The notes beneath the pieces are model-generated. The model worked only from the letters and a program-made list of their open reading frames with translations, did no database searches and was not told where the DNA came from. The translations under genes were made by a program, and so were the position numbers. Below, one piece after another: positions 5,731-14,344 of a DNA stretch of 26,745 nucleotides. Numbering within the stretch: position 1 is the first letter of the stretch; every line of letters begins with the position of its first letter. The stretch is from DMER64 sp964554535 (lineage in GTDB: Bacteria; Bacteroidota; Bacteroidia; Bacteroidales; UBA932), in assembly GCA_964554535.1 (NCBI GenBank), contig CAZKPB010000024.1, positions 1 to 26,745 of the forward strand, in the 5' to 3' direction.

Positions 5731-7017
5731 ATGAAAACACAAAAAAAGGCATTCAGGTTCTTATACGTTTTGAGTACTATAGCCCTGCTGTCTTTAACTG
5801 TTGCCTGTTGCAAGGCAGACAAAGAGCTCCCAAAGCCACTATGGGAGGCCGGATGCGTAAGAAACAAGATTGTAACTATTAGTGACCTGCATGTGGGCAT
5901 TGATGATAATTATGCCGAGACGGTGGAAAACCGCCCGCTACTTATTGAGTTTCTTCAGCGACTGCAACAAACTAAAGATGTACGCGAACTGGTGATTGCA
6001 GGCGATTTTCTGGATGCGTGGTACGTGCCCGTGTCCTATCCCGCCTATACGGACGAGGTTCAATTCTACAAAGGAGTCATTGCCAACAACAAGGCCTTGA
6101 TGGATGAGTTCAAGCGGGTGATTGACAGTGGTATAAAATTAGTGTATGTTCCGGGGAATCATGATATGACCCTGCTGCCGGAAACCTTGCAGGAAGCCAT
6201 CCCGGGTATTGTACAAGTAAGCGATGCACAGGGGCTGGGTACCTACTATACCGGTGACCGCAGAGAAATTGCCATAGAGCATTGTCACCGCTATGACGTG
6301 TTTTCCGCCCCCGACCGCATAACCAACAAAGAATTATGCGGGAATGACAATACCATTCTTCCGGCCGGTTATTTCTACGCCCGATACGGGGCTACCTGGG
6401 TGAGTGAAGACTTCCCTGTAGTGGAGAAACACTATCCGGAAATCACCACAATTCCCGATGAAACGGACACCGACCAATACGGAGCCTTTCTATATTACTC
6501 GGTGATTGCAAACATATCCAAGGATATCACCCCCGTAGAACCTCTTGAAGAAAAGATATTCAAGATGCGCATTGCCGGTTTCAATGACGACTATACCTTC
6601 CTTGACTTTTATCCGCAGCAACAGGAGGACGGCATTTACGGCAAGTTGTACAAGAACATCCAGCGCACATGGGAACAACGCCAGGTGCAGAACCATGTAA
6701 TGAAGCCCAATAGTTTTGTGGACGCGGTATCCGGTACCATTCTTTGGGATTACTATTTCAATCAGGCCAAGGATCAATACCTGCTCAATGAGGACGAGGC
6801 CGTGGATGTGGTGGTATTCGGTCACACCCACGTTCCCAAATATATAAATGTGTCGGACGGAAAATACTACATCAACGACGGTACCTGGGTGGACAACAAC
6901 ACGGAAGACCCCACTACGCGTACTTTTGCCGTAATTACCACCGGCACCCGCGACTCCGTGGAACTCTATATGTACCAACCCAACGGCACCCTCACCGACA
7001 TTAGACCCTTACCGTAG
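5731..7017 (+). CDS. Lipoprotein calcineurin-type metallophosphoesterase
   Basis: A 428-residue phosphoesterase with every metal-binding block in order: D52-L-H54 (SDLHVG), G91-D-F-L-D95, G142-N-H-D145, H184/H186 in EHCHRYD, and G364-H-T-H367. It starts with a hydrophobic signal ending LTVAC (C26), so it is probably a lipoprotein in the periplasm or outer membrane. The fold hydrolyses phosphomono- or diesters with a two-metal centre. The GDFLDAW block and the EHCHRYD segment resemble UDP-2,3-diacylglucosamine pyrophosphatase-like enzymes, but an exported copy suggests a different, unknown substrate. The region at 240-350 is longer than the core fold needs. It is followed by a hairpin terminator at 7078-7113, so it is monocistronic, divergent from the AraC-type gene. 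Confidence 0.9.
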   Translation: MKTQKKAFRFLYVLSTIALLSLTVACCKADKELPKPLWEAGCVRNKIVTISDLHVGIDDNYAETVENRPLLIEFLQRLQQTKDVRELVIAGDFLDAWYVPVSYPAYTDEVQFYKGVIANNKALMDEFKRVIDSGIKLVYVPGNHDMTLLPETLQEAIPGIVQVSDAQGLGTYYTGDRREIAIEHCHRYDVFSAPDRITNKELCGNDNTILPAGYFYARYGATWVSEDFPVVEKHYPEITTIPDETDTDQYGAFLYYSVIANISKDITPVEPLEEKIFKMRIAGFNDDYTFLDFYPQQQEDGIYGKLYKNIQRTWEQRQVQNHVMKPNSFVDAVSGTILWDYYFNQAKDQYLLNEDEAVDVVVFGHTHVPKYINVSDGKYYINDGTWVDNNTEDPTTRTFAVITTGTRDSVELYMYQPNGTLTDIRPLP

Positions 7018-7077
7018 CTTATGCCAAAGCAAGCAATCGCTTTGCCGACTTTATAAAGAGTGGATATTCTGTCACTG

Positions 7078-7117
7078 CTGACCTCCCGCGTTGCCTGCAA
7101 CGCCCGAGGTCAGTTTT
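7078..7117 (+). terminator. Hairpin terminator after the metallophosphoesterase
   Basis: CTGACCTC (7078-7085) pairs with GAGGTCAG (7106-7113). Inside, GCGTTG pairs with CAACGC around a CCTG loop, and CC/CC forms an internal bulge; TTTT follows. This is a long two-part stem with a short T-run, 61 nt after the stop. The rest of the 7018-7367 gap holds the dyad at 7249-7268 and the susC promoter. Confidence 0.65.
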
Positions 7118-7248
7118 ACTTTGCACTGACTTGTGTTTTTGCCTAAGGGTACGTGACATTGGCGGTGACCGACGCAATCGCATTATCAGTTAAATGTTTA
7201 TTGCCATTGAATTATAATAAAATGGAAGAAATTGTCTCATAATGGTGA

Positions 7249-7268
7249 CATAATTGTACTAAATTATG
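7249..7268. promoter_or_regulatory. 20-bp dyad upstream of the susC promoter
   Basis: CATAATT (7249-7255) and AATTATG (7262-7268) are perfect inverted repeats separated by 6 bp. They sit 15-35 nt upstream of the -33 TTG, where an activator would bind. No regulator gene adjoins susC, so the binding protein is unknown. Confidence 0.4.
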
Positions 7269-7283
7269 AATTTCGAGTGCTAT

Positions 7284-7311
7284 TTGTTGTTCTTAGGCAA
7301 AGGTATATTTG
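7284..7311 (+). promoter_or_regulatory. Promoter of the SusC/D operon (TTG ... TATATTTG)
   Basis: TATATTTG at 7304-7311 matches TAnnTTTG exactly, with TTG at 7284-7286 and 7287-7289 (spacer 17 or 14). Transcription should begin near 7316-7319. That leaves almost no leader for the ATG at 7323 and supports the ATG at 7368 as the true start, with a leader of about 50 nt. Confidence 0.7.
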
Positions 7312-7367
7312 TATGATTTAGAATGAACCTTAAACTTAATAAACCGAGTTATTTAAATTTAAAACCT

Positions 7368-10300
7368 ATGAAAGTAAGCAAATTTTTAGCTTTGTGTTTG
7401 ACGTTTATGCTATTTGCGTTCACGTCATATGCCCAGTCACTCAAGGTGACCGGCACGGTAACCGATAAAGCTGATGGTCAGCCGCTCATTGGCGCCACAG
7501 TTAGGGTTGCCGGTACTTCTACGGGAACTTCAACGGATTTGGACGGTTCTTTTGAACTGAATGTTCCCGTTGAGTCCACTTTGGAAGTATCCTATATTGG
7601 TTATACGACTGTAACTGTTACTGCCGCTTCTGTATTGAACATACAACTTGAACAAGACAACGAAAGTTTGGAGGAAGTAGTAGTCACCGGTTATATGACT
7701 GAAAAAAAGGCCGACTTGACCGGCTCGGTAGCTGTGGTCAAAATGAAAGAAGTGGCCGACATCCCTACCGGGAACGTACTGACTGCCATGCAGGGTCGTG
7801 TAGCCGGTATGAACATTGTTGCCGATGGTACCCCCGGCGGTCAGGGAACTTCTTCCCGGATTCGCGGTACAACCACCATCAACAACTCTTCTCCTCTTTA
7901 TGTAATTGACGGAGTAATGACGCGTTCTGACATCGGGACCATCATTTCCAGCAATGACATTGAATCCATCCAGGTACTTAAAGACGCCGCTTCCGCTGCC
8001 ATCTACGGTGCCCAAGCCGCCAACGGGGTTATCATCATTACCACCAAGCAGGCTAAAGAAGGCACTATCAGAATTGACTTCAATACCACCCAGACCCTGC
8101 AGACATTCCAGAACAGTGTGCCTCTGATGAATGCTCAGGAATGGGGTAACGTGTATTGGGCCGCTTATCAGTACGACTTCGGTACCACACCTAAATCCAT
8201 TATTTATGGTGACGGCCCCAAGGCTCAGCTGAAATTGGGACAACCTTATTATTCCAAAAACGGTCTGCAAATGTTGATTTCCGATACCGACTGGTTGAAA
8301 GAATGCTACAAACCGGCTTTGATGCAGACTTACAATCTCTCTCTGTCAAAGGGTTCAAAGGACCATGTATCTTCAATGAGTCTTAACTACATTGACCAGG
8401 ACGGTATCCTTAAGAAATCGGACTACAAGTCATTATCTACCCGTGTAAACAATGAATTCCGTTTCCTCAACAACAAATTGCGCGTAGGTGAATCCATTAA
8501 CATTACCTATTGGACCCAGCACAAGAAACCCAACGCTTACGAATCTATTGAAAAACAACTTCTTGCCCAGCATCCTGCGCAGGCTATATATGCCAGTGAC
8601 GGTAGTTATGCCGGTTCTGAAGTGGACTTGCTCGGTAGCCGTAACAACCCTATTCGCTACATTGACAATGAAGCCAATAATTCCTACACTAGCTGGCGTA
8701 TCTTTGGAAACGCATACATTGAAGCCGTTCCTATCAAGAACTTGACTCTTAAATCCACGGTGGGTATCAACAACAATACAAACCACACTAAAGTATTTGA
8801 ACCCGCATGGGACGAACACGTACGCTCCAACCTCATGAGCTCTTTGTCAGTTACTGAAAACCAATATCTGGAATGGGTTTGGACCAATACGGCTTCTTAT
8901 AACTTCAGTGCAGGTCGTCACAGCGCCACCTTCTTGGCCGGTGCCGAGTTCAAAAAGAACATAACCTATAATTTGAACGGTACAGGTGACGAATATGCCC
9001 TTACCTCTCCCGACTATGTATATCTTTCAGTTGCTGAAGGTACCAAGGGTGTTACCGAAAGTGCCAACATGTATTCCATGACTTCTTATTTTGCTAAAGC
9101 AAATTACAATTATGCCGACAAATACCTCGTTTCCGCTACGGTGCGTCGCGACGCTTCTTCCCGCTTTGGTAAAGTAAACAACGCCGGTATTTTCCCCTCT
9201 GCTTCTGTTGGCTGGCGTGTTTCAAAAGAAAACTTTATGGCTTCTACAAGCAACTGGCTGTCTGATCTTAAGTTGCGTTTCTCTTGGGGTATCAATGGTA
9301 ACGACCAGATCAGCAACACAGCTACCTACAACATTTACGCTGTAAACATCTGGAACGGTAGTTACAACTTGAACGGTGACGGAAAGACCCTGAGTATGGG
9401 TGCCGTCCGTAGCCAGTCCGGTAATGCTTTGCTGCGTTGGGAACAAACCGAACAGTACAACGCCGGTTTTGACGCCAGCTTCCTGGACGGTCGCTTGACG
9501 GTTACTGCTGACTACTATAACAAGAACACCACCGATATGTTGTATCAACTTCCTGTAGCCGCTGTTAACGGTGAAGGTGGTACTTCTTATCAGAATTGTG
9601 CTTCAATGAACAATAAAGGTATTGAAGGCATTCTTACCTGGAAAAACACCTTAGGTGACTTCAGTTATGAAATCAGTGCCAATATTGCCTGGGAGAAAAA
9701 CGCCATCACTTACTTGCCCGAAGATATTTACTATACCTACGGTCTTGGTAACATGGCCGCCGGCGTTACCAACGTGGGACTTCCCTACGGTGGACGTTTG
9801 GGTTATATCACTGACGGTGTGTTCCGCACACAGGCAGAAGTGGATGCCTACAAGAGCGAGTATGAAGTTAAATTCGGTGCTCCCGGCGTAGGCCGTATCA
9901 GATACACCGACGTGAACAAAGACGGTGTGATCAACACCAGTGACCAGGCTTACATTGGAAGTGACCTTCCTGTACTCCAGGGTGGTATCAACTTCTCGGC
10001 CAATTACAAGAACTTTGATTTCACTATGTTCTTTGGCGGTATGGTTCGCAAGGCTTACAACACCTCTAAACTTTACACCGACTTCTTCCCGCTGGGTGAA
10101 GGTCTGGGCAACCACTCCACTCGTCTGCTGGATGCCATGAACGGCTATTACGACTACGTGGCTACGGGTACTTATACATCTGACTACGCTGCCTTGACCA
10201 CACTTAACGTCAACAATGAAAACCTGGCTTCTGACTGGTATGTAGAAGACGGTTCTTTCTTGAAACTCAAAAACTTGGTGGTAGGTTATACATTTACCAA

Positions 10301-10460
10301 CAATCTGCTTAAAACTCTGAGATTGCGTTCTGCACGCGTTTACCTGCAGGCTCAGAACCTCTTTACCTTGACCAATTATACGGGTCCCGATCCCGAAAAT
10401 CTTGGATATCCTTATCCCATAGCACGTAGTTATATTGTGGGTATCAATTTTGGATTTTAA
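7368..10460 (+). CDS. SusC-like TonB-dependent outer-membrane glycan transporter
   Basis: A 1030-residue transporter from the chosen start. Residues 1-23 are a signal peptide ending SYAQ. Residues about 25-95 form the carboxypeptidase-D-like N-terminal extension (VTGTVTDKADGQPLIGATV). EEVVVTGY at 102-109 is the TonB box. The plug domain follows (GRVAGMNIV, IRGTTTINNSSPLYVIDGV, SIQVLKDAASAAIYGAQAANG), then a 22-strand barrel ending in aromatic GINFGF. It imports glycan oligosaccharides across the outer membrane using TonB energy and works with the SusD partner immediately downstream. An ATG at 7323 would add 15 residues, but it lies too close to the predicted transcription start, and the Met at 7368 begins a canonical signal peptide. 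It is the first gene of a six-gene operon. Confidence 0.97.
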   Translation: MKVSKFLALCLTFMLFAFTSYAQSLKVTGTVTDKADGQPLIGATVRVAGTSTGTSTDLDGSFELNVPVESTLEVSYIGYTTVTVTAASVLNIQLEQDNESLEEVVVTGYMTEKKADLTGSVAVVKMKEVADIPTGNVLTAMQGRVAGMNIVADGTPGGQGTSSRIRGTTTINNSSPLYVIDGVMTRSDIGTIISSNDIESIQVLKDAASAAIYGAQAANGVIIITTKQAKEGTIRIDFNTTQTLQTFQNSVPLMNAQEWGNVYWAAYQYDFGTTPKSIIYGDGPKAQLKLGQPYYSKNGLQMLISDTDWLKECYKPALMQTYNLSLSKGSKDHVSSMSLNYIDQDGILKKSDYKSLSTRVNNEFRFLNNKLRVGESINITYWTQHKKPNAYESIEKQLLAQHPAQAIYASDGSYAGSEVDLLGSRNNPIRYIDNEANNSYTSWRIFGNAYIEAVPIKNLTLKSTVGINNNTNHTKVFEPAWDEHVRSNLMSSLSVTENQYLEWVWTNTASYNFSAGRHSATFLAGAEFKKNITYNLNGTGDEYALTSPDYVYLSVAEGTKGVTESANMYSMTSYFAKANYNYADKYLVSATVRRDASSRFGKVNNAGIFPSASVGWRVSKENFMASTSNWLSDLKLRFSWGINGNDQISNTATYNIYAVNIWNGSYNLNGDGKTLSMGAVRSQSGNALLRWEQTEQYNAGFDASFLDGRLTVTADYYNKNTTDMLYQLPVAAVNGEGGTSYQNCASMNNKGIEGILTWKNTLGDFSYEISANIAWEKNAITYLPEDIYYTYGLGNMAAGVTNVGLPYGGRLGYITDGVFRTQAEVDAYKSEYEVKFGAPGVGRIRYTDVNKDGVINTSDQAYIGSDLPVLQGGINFSANYKNFDFTMFFGGMVRKAYNTSKLYTDFFPLGEGLGNHSTRLLDAMNGYYDYVATGTYTSDYAALTTLNVNNENLASDWYVEDGSFLKLKNLVVGYTFTNNLLKTLRLRSARVYLQAQNLFTLTNYTGPDPENLGYPYPIARSYIVGINFGF

Positions 10461-10499
10461 TGAGTGATGTATACTAACATTAATAATAAGCTAAATCCT

Positions 10500-12329
10500 A
10501 TGAAATATAGAAATATTATTCTTGGCGTTTTCCTTTCCATTGCTCTGGTAAGTTGCAATGAAAAAGAATTTCTTGACCTGAAACCGCAAGGTTCTCTTAA
10601 TGATGCCGTTTTAAATTCAACTGACGGTATAAACTATCTGGTTAATTCGGCCTATGCCGCTTTGGCCGGCCCCAATGCCACCTTCGGTGCTATGAACGCC
10701 CCGGTTAACCACTGGATTCAGAGTGAATTACACTCAGACAACGCTTATAAAGGTGGGGGTGGTCCTTCCGACAACACCAACATGCACAAAATTGAAACGT
10801 ATGTGGTGGATGCCACGCACACTATGATGAACAACTGGTGGACCGCTTTGTATCAGTCTGTAAAACGCACCAATTCTGCCCTCAGGGTGTTGAATACCTG
10901 CAGCCCCGAAGACGTTCCCGATGTGGAAATGTTAAAGGCCGAGATGCGTGTGCTCAGAGCCCATTACTATTTTGAACTGAGCCGTCAGTTTAACAAAATT
11001 GTTTGGATTGACGAGAACGTAGAAGACGTGAACTATGGCACCTTGAGAAACGACGTGTATACCAGAGACGAGATTCTGGGTATGATTGCCAAAGAATTTG
11101 AAGAAGCTGCCCTGCTTCTTCCCGAAACTCAGGCAGATAAGGGTCGTGCCAACAAATACGTTGCTTTGGCTTACGCCGCCAAAGTATACCTGTACAAGGC
11201 CTATCGTCAGAATCCCGCCAACAACGCCGTGACTTCCATTGATGCCGCCGACCTGGAAAAGGTGGTTAAATACACAGGTGATGTGATAAGCTCCAACCAA
11301 TATGGTTTGTTGGATGATTTCCAGAAACTGGATATGACCGCGTATGAAAACGCAGAAGAATCCATCTGGGCTGTTCAGTATTCTATGAATGACGGTGCCG
11401 TCCTTTCCGGCTTTCTTGCTTCTTCTGCCGGTCACGTTAACTGGAGCCAGTTGCTGAATACTCCCAAGGGACCTTATTCCGGTGACGACTTCTACAAATC
11501 AAGCCAGGACCTGGTGAATTCATTCAAGACCGACGCCAACGGACTTCCCCTGCTGGACGGTTCTTTCCAGAATGAAGACTATGACGTGGTTATTGAAAAA
11601 GTAAATCCCAACGGAACTAAATCATACATTAACACACAGATTGACTCCAATGTGGACCCGCGTCTGGACTTTACCATCGGCCGTATCAATGTACGTTGGA
11701 AAACCTATCCCGTTGAACCTGTTACCGAATTATGGTACAGAGACTTCAATGCCTACGGTTATCACTTTATCAAACGTTTCCTTGTATCTCCCGAAAAAGA
11801 TATGTTTACAGGTTATCCCTGGGGTTCATCCGGTTTGAATTACCAGATTATCCGCTACGCCAATGTGCTTCTGTGGAGAGCCGAAGCGTTGATTGAACTG
11901 GGCCGTCCCGAAGAAGCTCGCGGTCTCATCAACCAGATCAGACTCCGTGCCAAAAACAGCCCCTATGTAACCGCATGGGATGATAAGGTTAAATTCCCGA
12001 CTGCCATTGACATTGATGGTTATCCCGCCATCTATAAGATCAACGAATATCCCGCCACCGGTTGGACTAAGGAATATGCCCGTGAAGCGATGCGTTTTGA
12101 AACCCGTCTGGAAACCGCTCTTGAAGGCGAACGTTTCTTTGACCTGGTGCGCTGGGGTATTGCTGAAGAAGTTATGAACCGTTACTTCAGAAGTGAAGAA
12201 GATTCTCGCGTATACTACAAGAATGTGAAATTTACTCCCGGAAAAGACGAGTATTATCCTATTCCTCTTACGCAGTACAACCTTACCAAGGGTGCGTACG
12301 TGCAGAATCCCGGTTATGGCGATTTTTAG
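10500..12329 (+). CDS. SusD-like glycan-binding lipoprotein
   Basis: A 609-residue surface lipoprotein from ATG 10500. The signal peptide MKYRNIILGVFLSIALVSC ends in lipobox Cys19. Family marks include the N-terminal LDLKPQGSL, TPR-like helices with LRAHYYFELSRQF, the C-terminal RYANVLLWRAEALIELGRP, and RFETRLETALEGERFFDLVRWG. It caps the SusC channel and binds the target glycan at the cell surface. It begins 39 nt after the susC stop. An upstream ATG at 10464 would put a polar stretch before the signal peptide, so the later Met is preferred. Both susC and susD starts share the context CCTATGAAA. The substrate cannot be told from SusD alone. Confidence 0.96.
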   Translation: MKYRNIILGVFLSIALVSCNEKEFLDLKPQGSLNDAVLNSTDGINYLVNSAYAALAGPNATFGAMNAPVNHWIQSELHSDNAYKGGGGPSDNTNMHKIETYVVDATHTMMNNWWTALYQSVKRTNSALRVLNTCSPEDVPDVEMLKAEMRVLRAHYYFELSRQFNKIVWIDENVEDVNYGTLRNDVYTRDEILGMIAKEFEEAALLLPETQADKGRANKYVALAYAAKVYLYKAYRQNPANNAVTSIDAADLEKVVKYTGDVISSNQYGLLDDFQKLDMTAYENAEESIWAVQYSMNDGAVLSGFLASSAGHVNWSQLLNTPKGPYSGDDFYKSSQDLVNSFKTDANGLPLLDGSFQNEDYDVVIEKVNPNGTKSYINTQIDSNVDPRLDFTIGRINVRWKTYPVEPVTELWYRDFNAYGYHFIKRFLVSPEKDMFTGYPWGSSGLNYQIIRYANVLLWRAEALIELGRPEEARGLINQIRLRAKNSPYVTAWDDKVKFPTAIDIDGYPAIYKINEYPATGWTKEYAREAMRFETRLETALEGERFFDLVRWGIAEEVMNRYFRSEEDSRVYYKNVKFTPGKDEYYPIPLTQYNLTKGAYVQNPGYGDF

Positions 12330-12339
12330 CCGGTAATCT

Positions 12340-13218
12340 ATGAAAAAAGTATTATTTCTGGTAGCTTGTCTGTTTGTGGCTGTCCCTTTCTTCGGGCAGC
12401 CCGGCAGACAAGTTCCAAAAATAGACACAGTGAGGCTATGGCCTAACGGTGCTCCCAATGCGTTTGAAATTCCCGGACCCGAGTCGGGATTCTTGACTTT
12501 CAGAGCCAAGGCGTATGAAGAGCCCATGATGGAAGTATACCCCGCTAAAAACCCCAACGGCCTTTGTGTCATTATGTGTCCCGGCGGCGCTTACATCATG
12601 GAGTCGCAGACCTATGAGGGCAGGGACCTCAAAGACTGGTTCAACGTGCGCGGCATTACTTATTGTATGCTGCAGTATCGGTTGCCCTGCGGACACCACG
12701 AGGTGCCGCTCAGTGACGTACAGCAGGCCATCCGCATCATGCGCGAAAAGTCTGAATCTCTGGGAATTACAAAAATCGGCATTGCGGGGAACTCGGCCGG
12801 CGGCCATTTGGCAGCCTGTGCCGCCACAATGTTTGACAGCCCGCAGACCCGGCCCGACTTCCAGATCCTTATGTACCCCGTGATTACTATGGAAGCGTCG
12901 TTTACCAATTCGCTCTCACGTGATGCCCTGCTGGGCAAAACGCCTTCTCAGGAGTTGGTGGACAGGTACAGTTGTGAAAAACACGTTACGGCCCAGACGC
13001 CTCCCGCATTTATTGTGCTTTGTTCGGATGATCCGGACGTACAGCCGGCCAACAGCCTGCGCTACTACGAACAGTTGCTTGCCAACAAGGTTTCAGCTAC
13101 CATGCACATTTATCCAACCGGAGGTCACGGATGGGGATGGAGAGACATTATGCCTTACAAGGAATACTGGGTGGGCGAGATGGAAAAGTGGCTGTATACG
13201 GTAGTTATGAACCAATAA
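12340..13218 (+). CDS. Secreted alpha/beta-hydrolase esterase (BD-FAE / acetylesterase-like)
   Basis: A 292-residue exported hydrolase. The signal peptide covers residues 1 to about 19 (FFGQ). The oxyanion segment CPGGAY is at 80-85. The nucleophile elbow is GNSAGG with Ser152, the acid is probably Asp231 or Asp233 (SDDPDVQP), and the catalytic His is His263 (GGHGWG). The fold matches the carboxylesterase/acetyl-xylan-esterase-like group often found in glycan utilisation loci, which removes acetyl or feruloyl groups from sugars. HGGG is replaced by CPGG at the oxyanion loop, as in many xylanase-locus esterases. It starts 10 nt after susD, inside the operon. The acyl group and sugar are not readable from sequence; a peptidase is unlikely because no S9 propeller is present. 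Confidence 0.88.
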   Translation: MKKVLFLVACLFVAVPFFGQPGRQVPKIDTVRLWPNGAPNAFEIPGPESGFLTFRAKAYEEPMMEVYPAKNPNGLCVIMCPGGAYIMESQTYEGRDLKDWFNVRGITYCMLQYRLPCGHHEVPLSDVQQAIRIMREKSESLGITKIGIAGNSAGGHLAACAATMFDSPQTRPDFQILMYPVITMEASFTNSLSRDALLGKTPSQELVDRYSCEKHVTAQTPPAFIVLCSDDPDVQPANSLRYYEQLLANKVSATMHIYPTGGHGWGWRDIMPYKEYWVGEMEKWLYTVVMNQ

Positions 13219-13232
13219 TTTAATTAGTTACG

Positions 13233-14336
13233 ATGAAAACAAGCAGAATTATCAAATATTTTCTGTGCCTGTGCATTTTGGACGTGTGTCTGTGCACTAC
13301 GGCCGTTGCGCAAGTCCGTACCCGGCTGCGTACGCCCAATGACACGCTTAAATCTACACAGGTGCTGGCCGACGGCACAGCCGCTTTCAGACTTTACGCG
13401 CCCAAGGCTACTTCCGTCACCCTTTCCGGAGACCTGGCCGAGACAGTTCCCGCCCAGATGACCAAAAATGCAGACGGAGTATGGGAAGTGGTAATGAAAG
13501 GCATTGAGCCCGGTGTGTACAGATATTCCTTCAATGTGGACGGTGTCACGACCCTTGACCCAAAGAGTGCCCAGGCCATTGAAACTTACTCTCTTTTCAA
13601 TTATGCACCTGCCGGTGATGAATTTTTTGCGTTGAAGAACGTGCCTCACGGGGCGCTGATAGAACGCTACTATTTTTCAAAGGCGTCTAATTCCGTAAGA
13701 AGACTGCATTTGTGGACTCCTGCGGGATTTGAAAAGATGACGGAAAAACTTCCGGTGTTCTATCTTGTCCACGGTGGTGGCGACAATGACCGCGGTTGGC
13801 CGCAATTAGGCGCTGCCGGTCTTATTCTTGACAATTTGTATGCCGAGGGCAAAATGGCTCCCATGCTAGTAGTGATGCCCGACGGCCATATTGATGTCGA
13901 TGTTTTTGTGGATGATTTGTGTGAGAATATTGTTCCTTTCATTGAATCAACTTATAATGTATATACTGACCCGGCTCACAGAGCGTTGTCCGGACTTTCA
14001 AACGGAGGAACTCAGACTTTGAGTGTCATTTTGAAACATCATCAGATGTTTGACTGGTACCTGGTACTGAGTTCGGGATGGTTTGCGGGAACAGATGCCT
14101 TTGCCAAGAATGTGGCGCAGTTGCCTTCTATTGTAAACGACTTTAACAAGCACGTCAAATTGTTTGTCTTTACGCAAGGCGGTCCCGAGGACATTGCTTA
14201 CAAGAACGGTCAGGAAACAGTTAAGGCATTCAAGGCCAGTGGATTTAACTATGAATATACTGAAGCTCCCGGAGGCCATACCTGGTACACCTGGAGGTAT
14301 AACCTCAGAGATTTAACTCCCAGATTATTCAAATAA
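13233..14336 (+). CDS. CBM48-CE1 family esterase (feruloyl/acetyl esterase-like)
   Basis: A 367-residue secreted protein. The signal peptide ends near residue 26 (TTAVAQ). Residues about 40-115 form an early-set/CBM48 beta-sandwich (AAFRLYAPKATSVTLSGD...GVWEVVMKG...GVYRYSFNVDG). Residues about 137-367 are a CE1/esterase-D alpha/beta hydrolase with HGGG at 180-183, Ser256 in GLSNGG, a candidate acid Asp320 in GGPED, and His349 in GGHTW. CE1 members with CBM48 are known in Bacteroidota xylan loci as feruloyl or acetyl esterases. GLSNGG differs from the usual GLSMGG by one non-catalytic residue. It lies 14 nt after the preceding esterase and 8 nt before the GH13 gene. A role in removing acyl decorations before GH13 or import is inferred. 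Confidence 0.9.
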   Translation: MKTSRIIKYFLCLCILDVCLCTTAVAQVRTRLRTPNDTLKSTQVLADGTAAFRLYAPKATSVTLSGDLAETVPAQMTKNADGVWEVVMKGIEPGVYRYSFNVDGVTTLDPKSAQAIETYSLFNYAPAGDEFFALKNVPHGALIERYYFSKASNSVRRLHLWTPAGFEKMTEKLPVFYLVHGGGDNDRGWPQLGAAGLILDNLYAEGKMAPMLVVMPDGHIDVDVFVDDLCENIVPFIESTYNVYTDPAHRALSGLSNGGTQTLSVILKHHQMFDWYLVLSSGWFAGTDAFAKNVAQLPSIVNDFNKHVKLFVFTQGGPEDIAYKNGQETVKAFKASGFNYEYTEAPGGHTWYTWRYNLRDLTPRLFK

Positions 14337-14344
14337 TTGACTAT

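Noticed and set aside
7323..7367. Earlier start for SusC
   Set aside because: It lies a few nucleotides after the predicted transcription start and would put 15 polar residues before a standard signal peptide.
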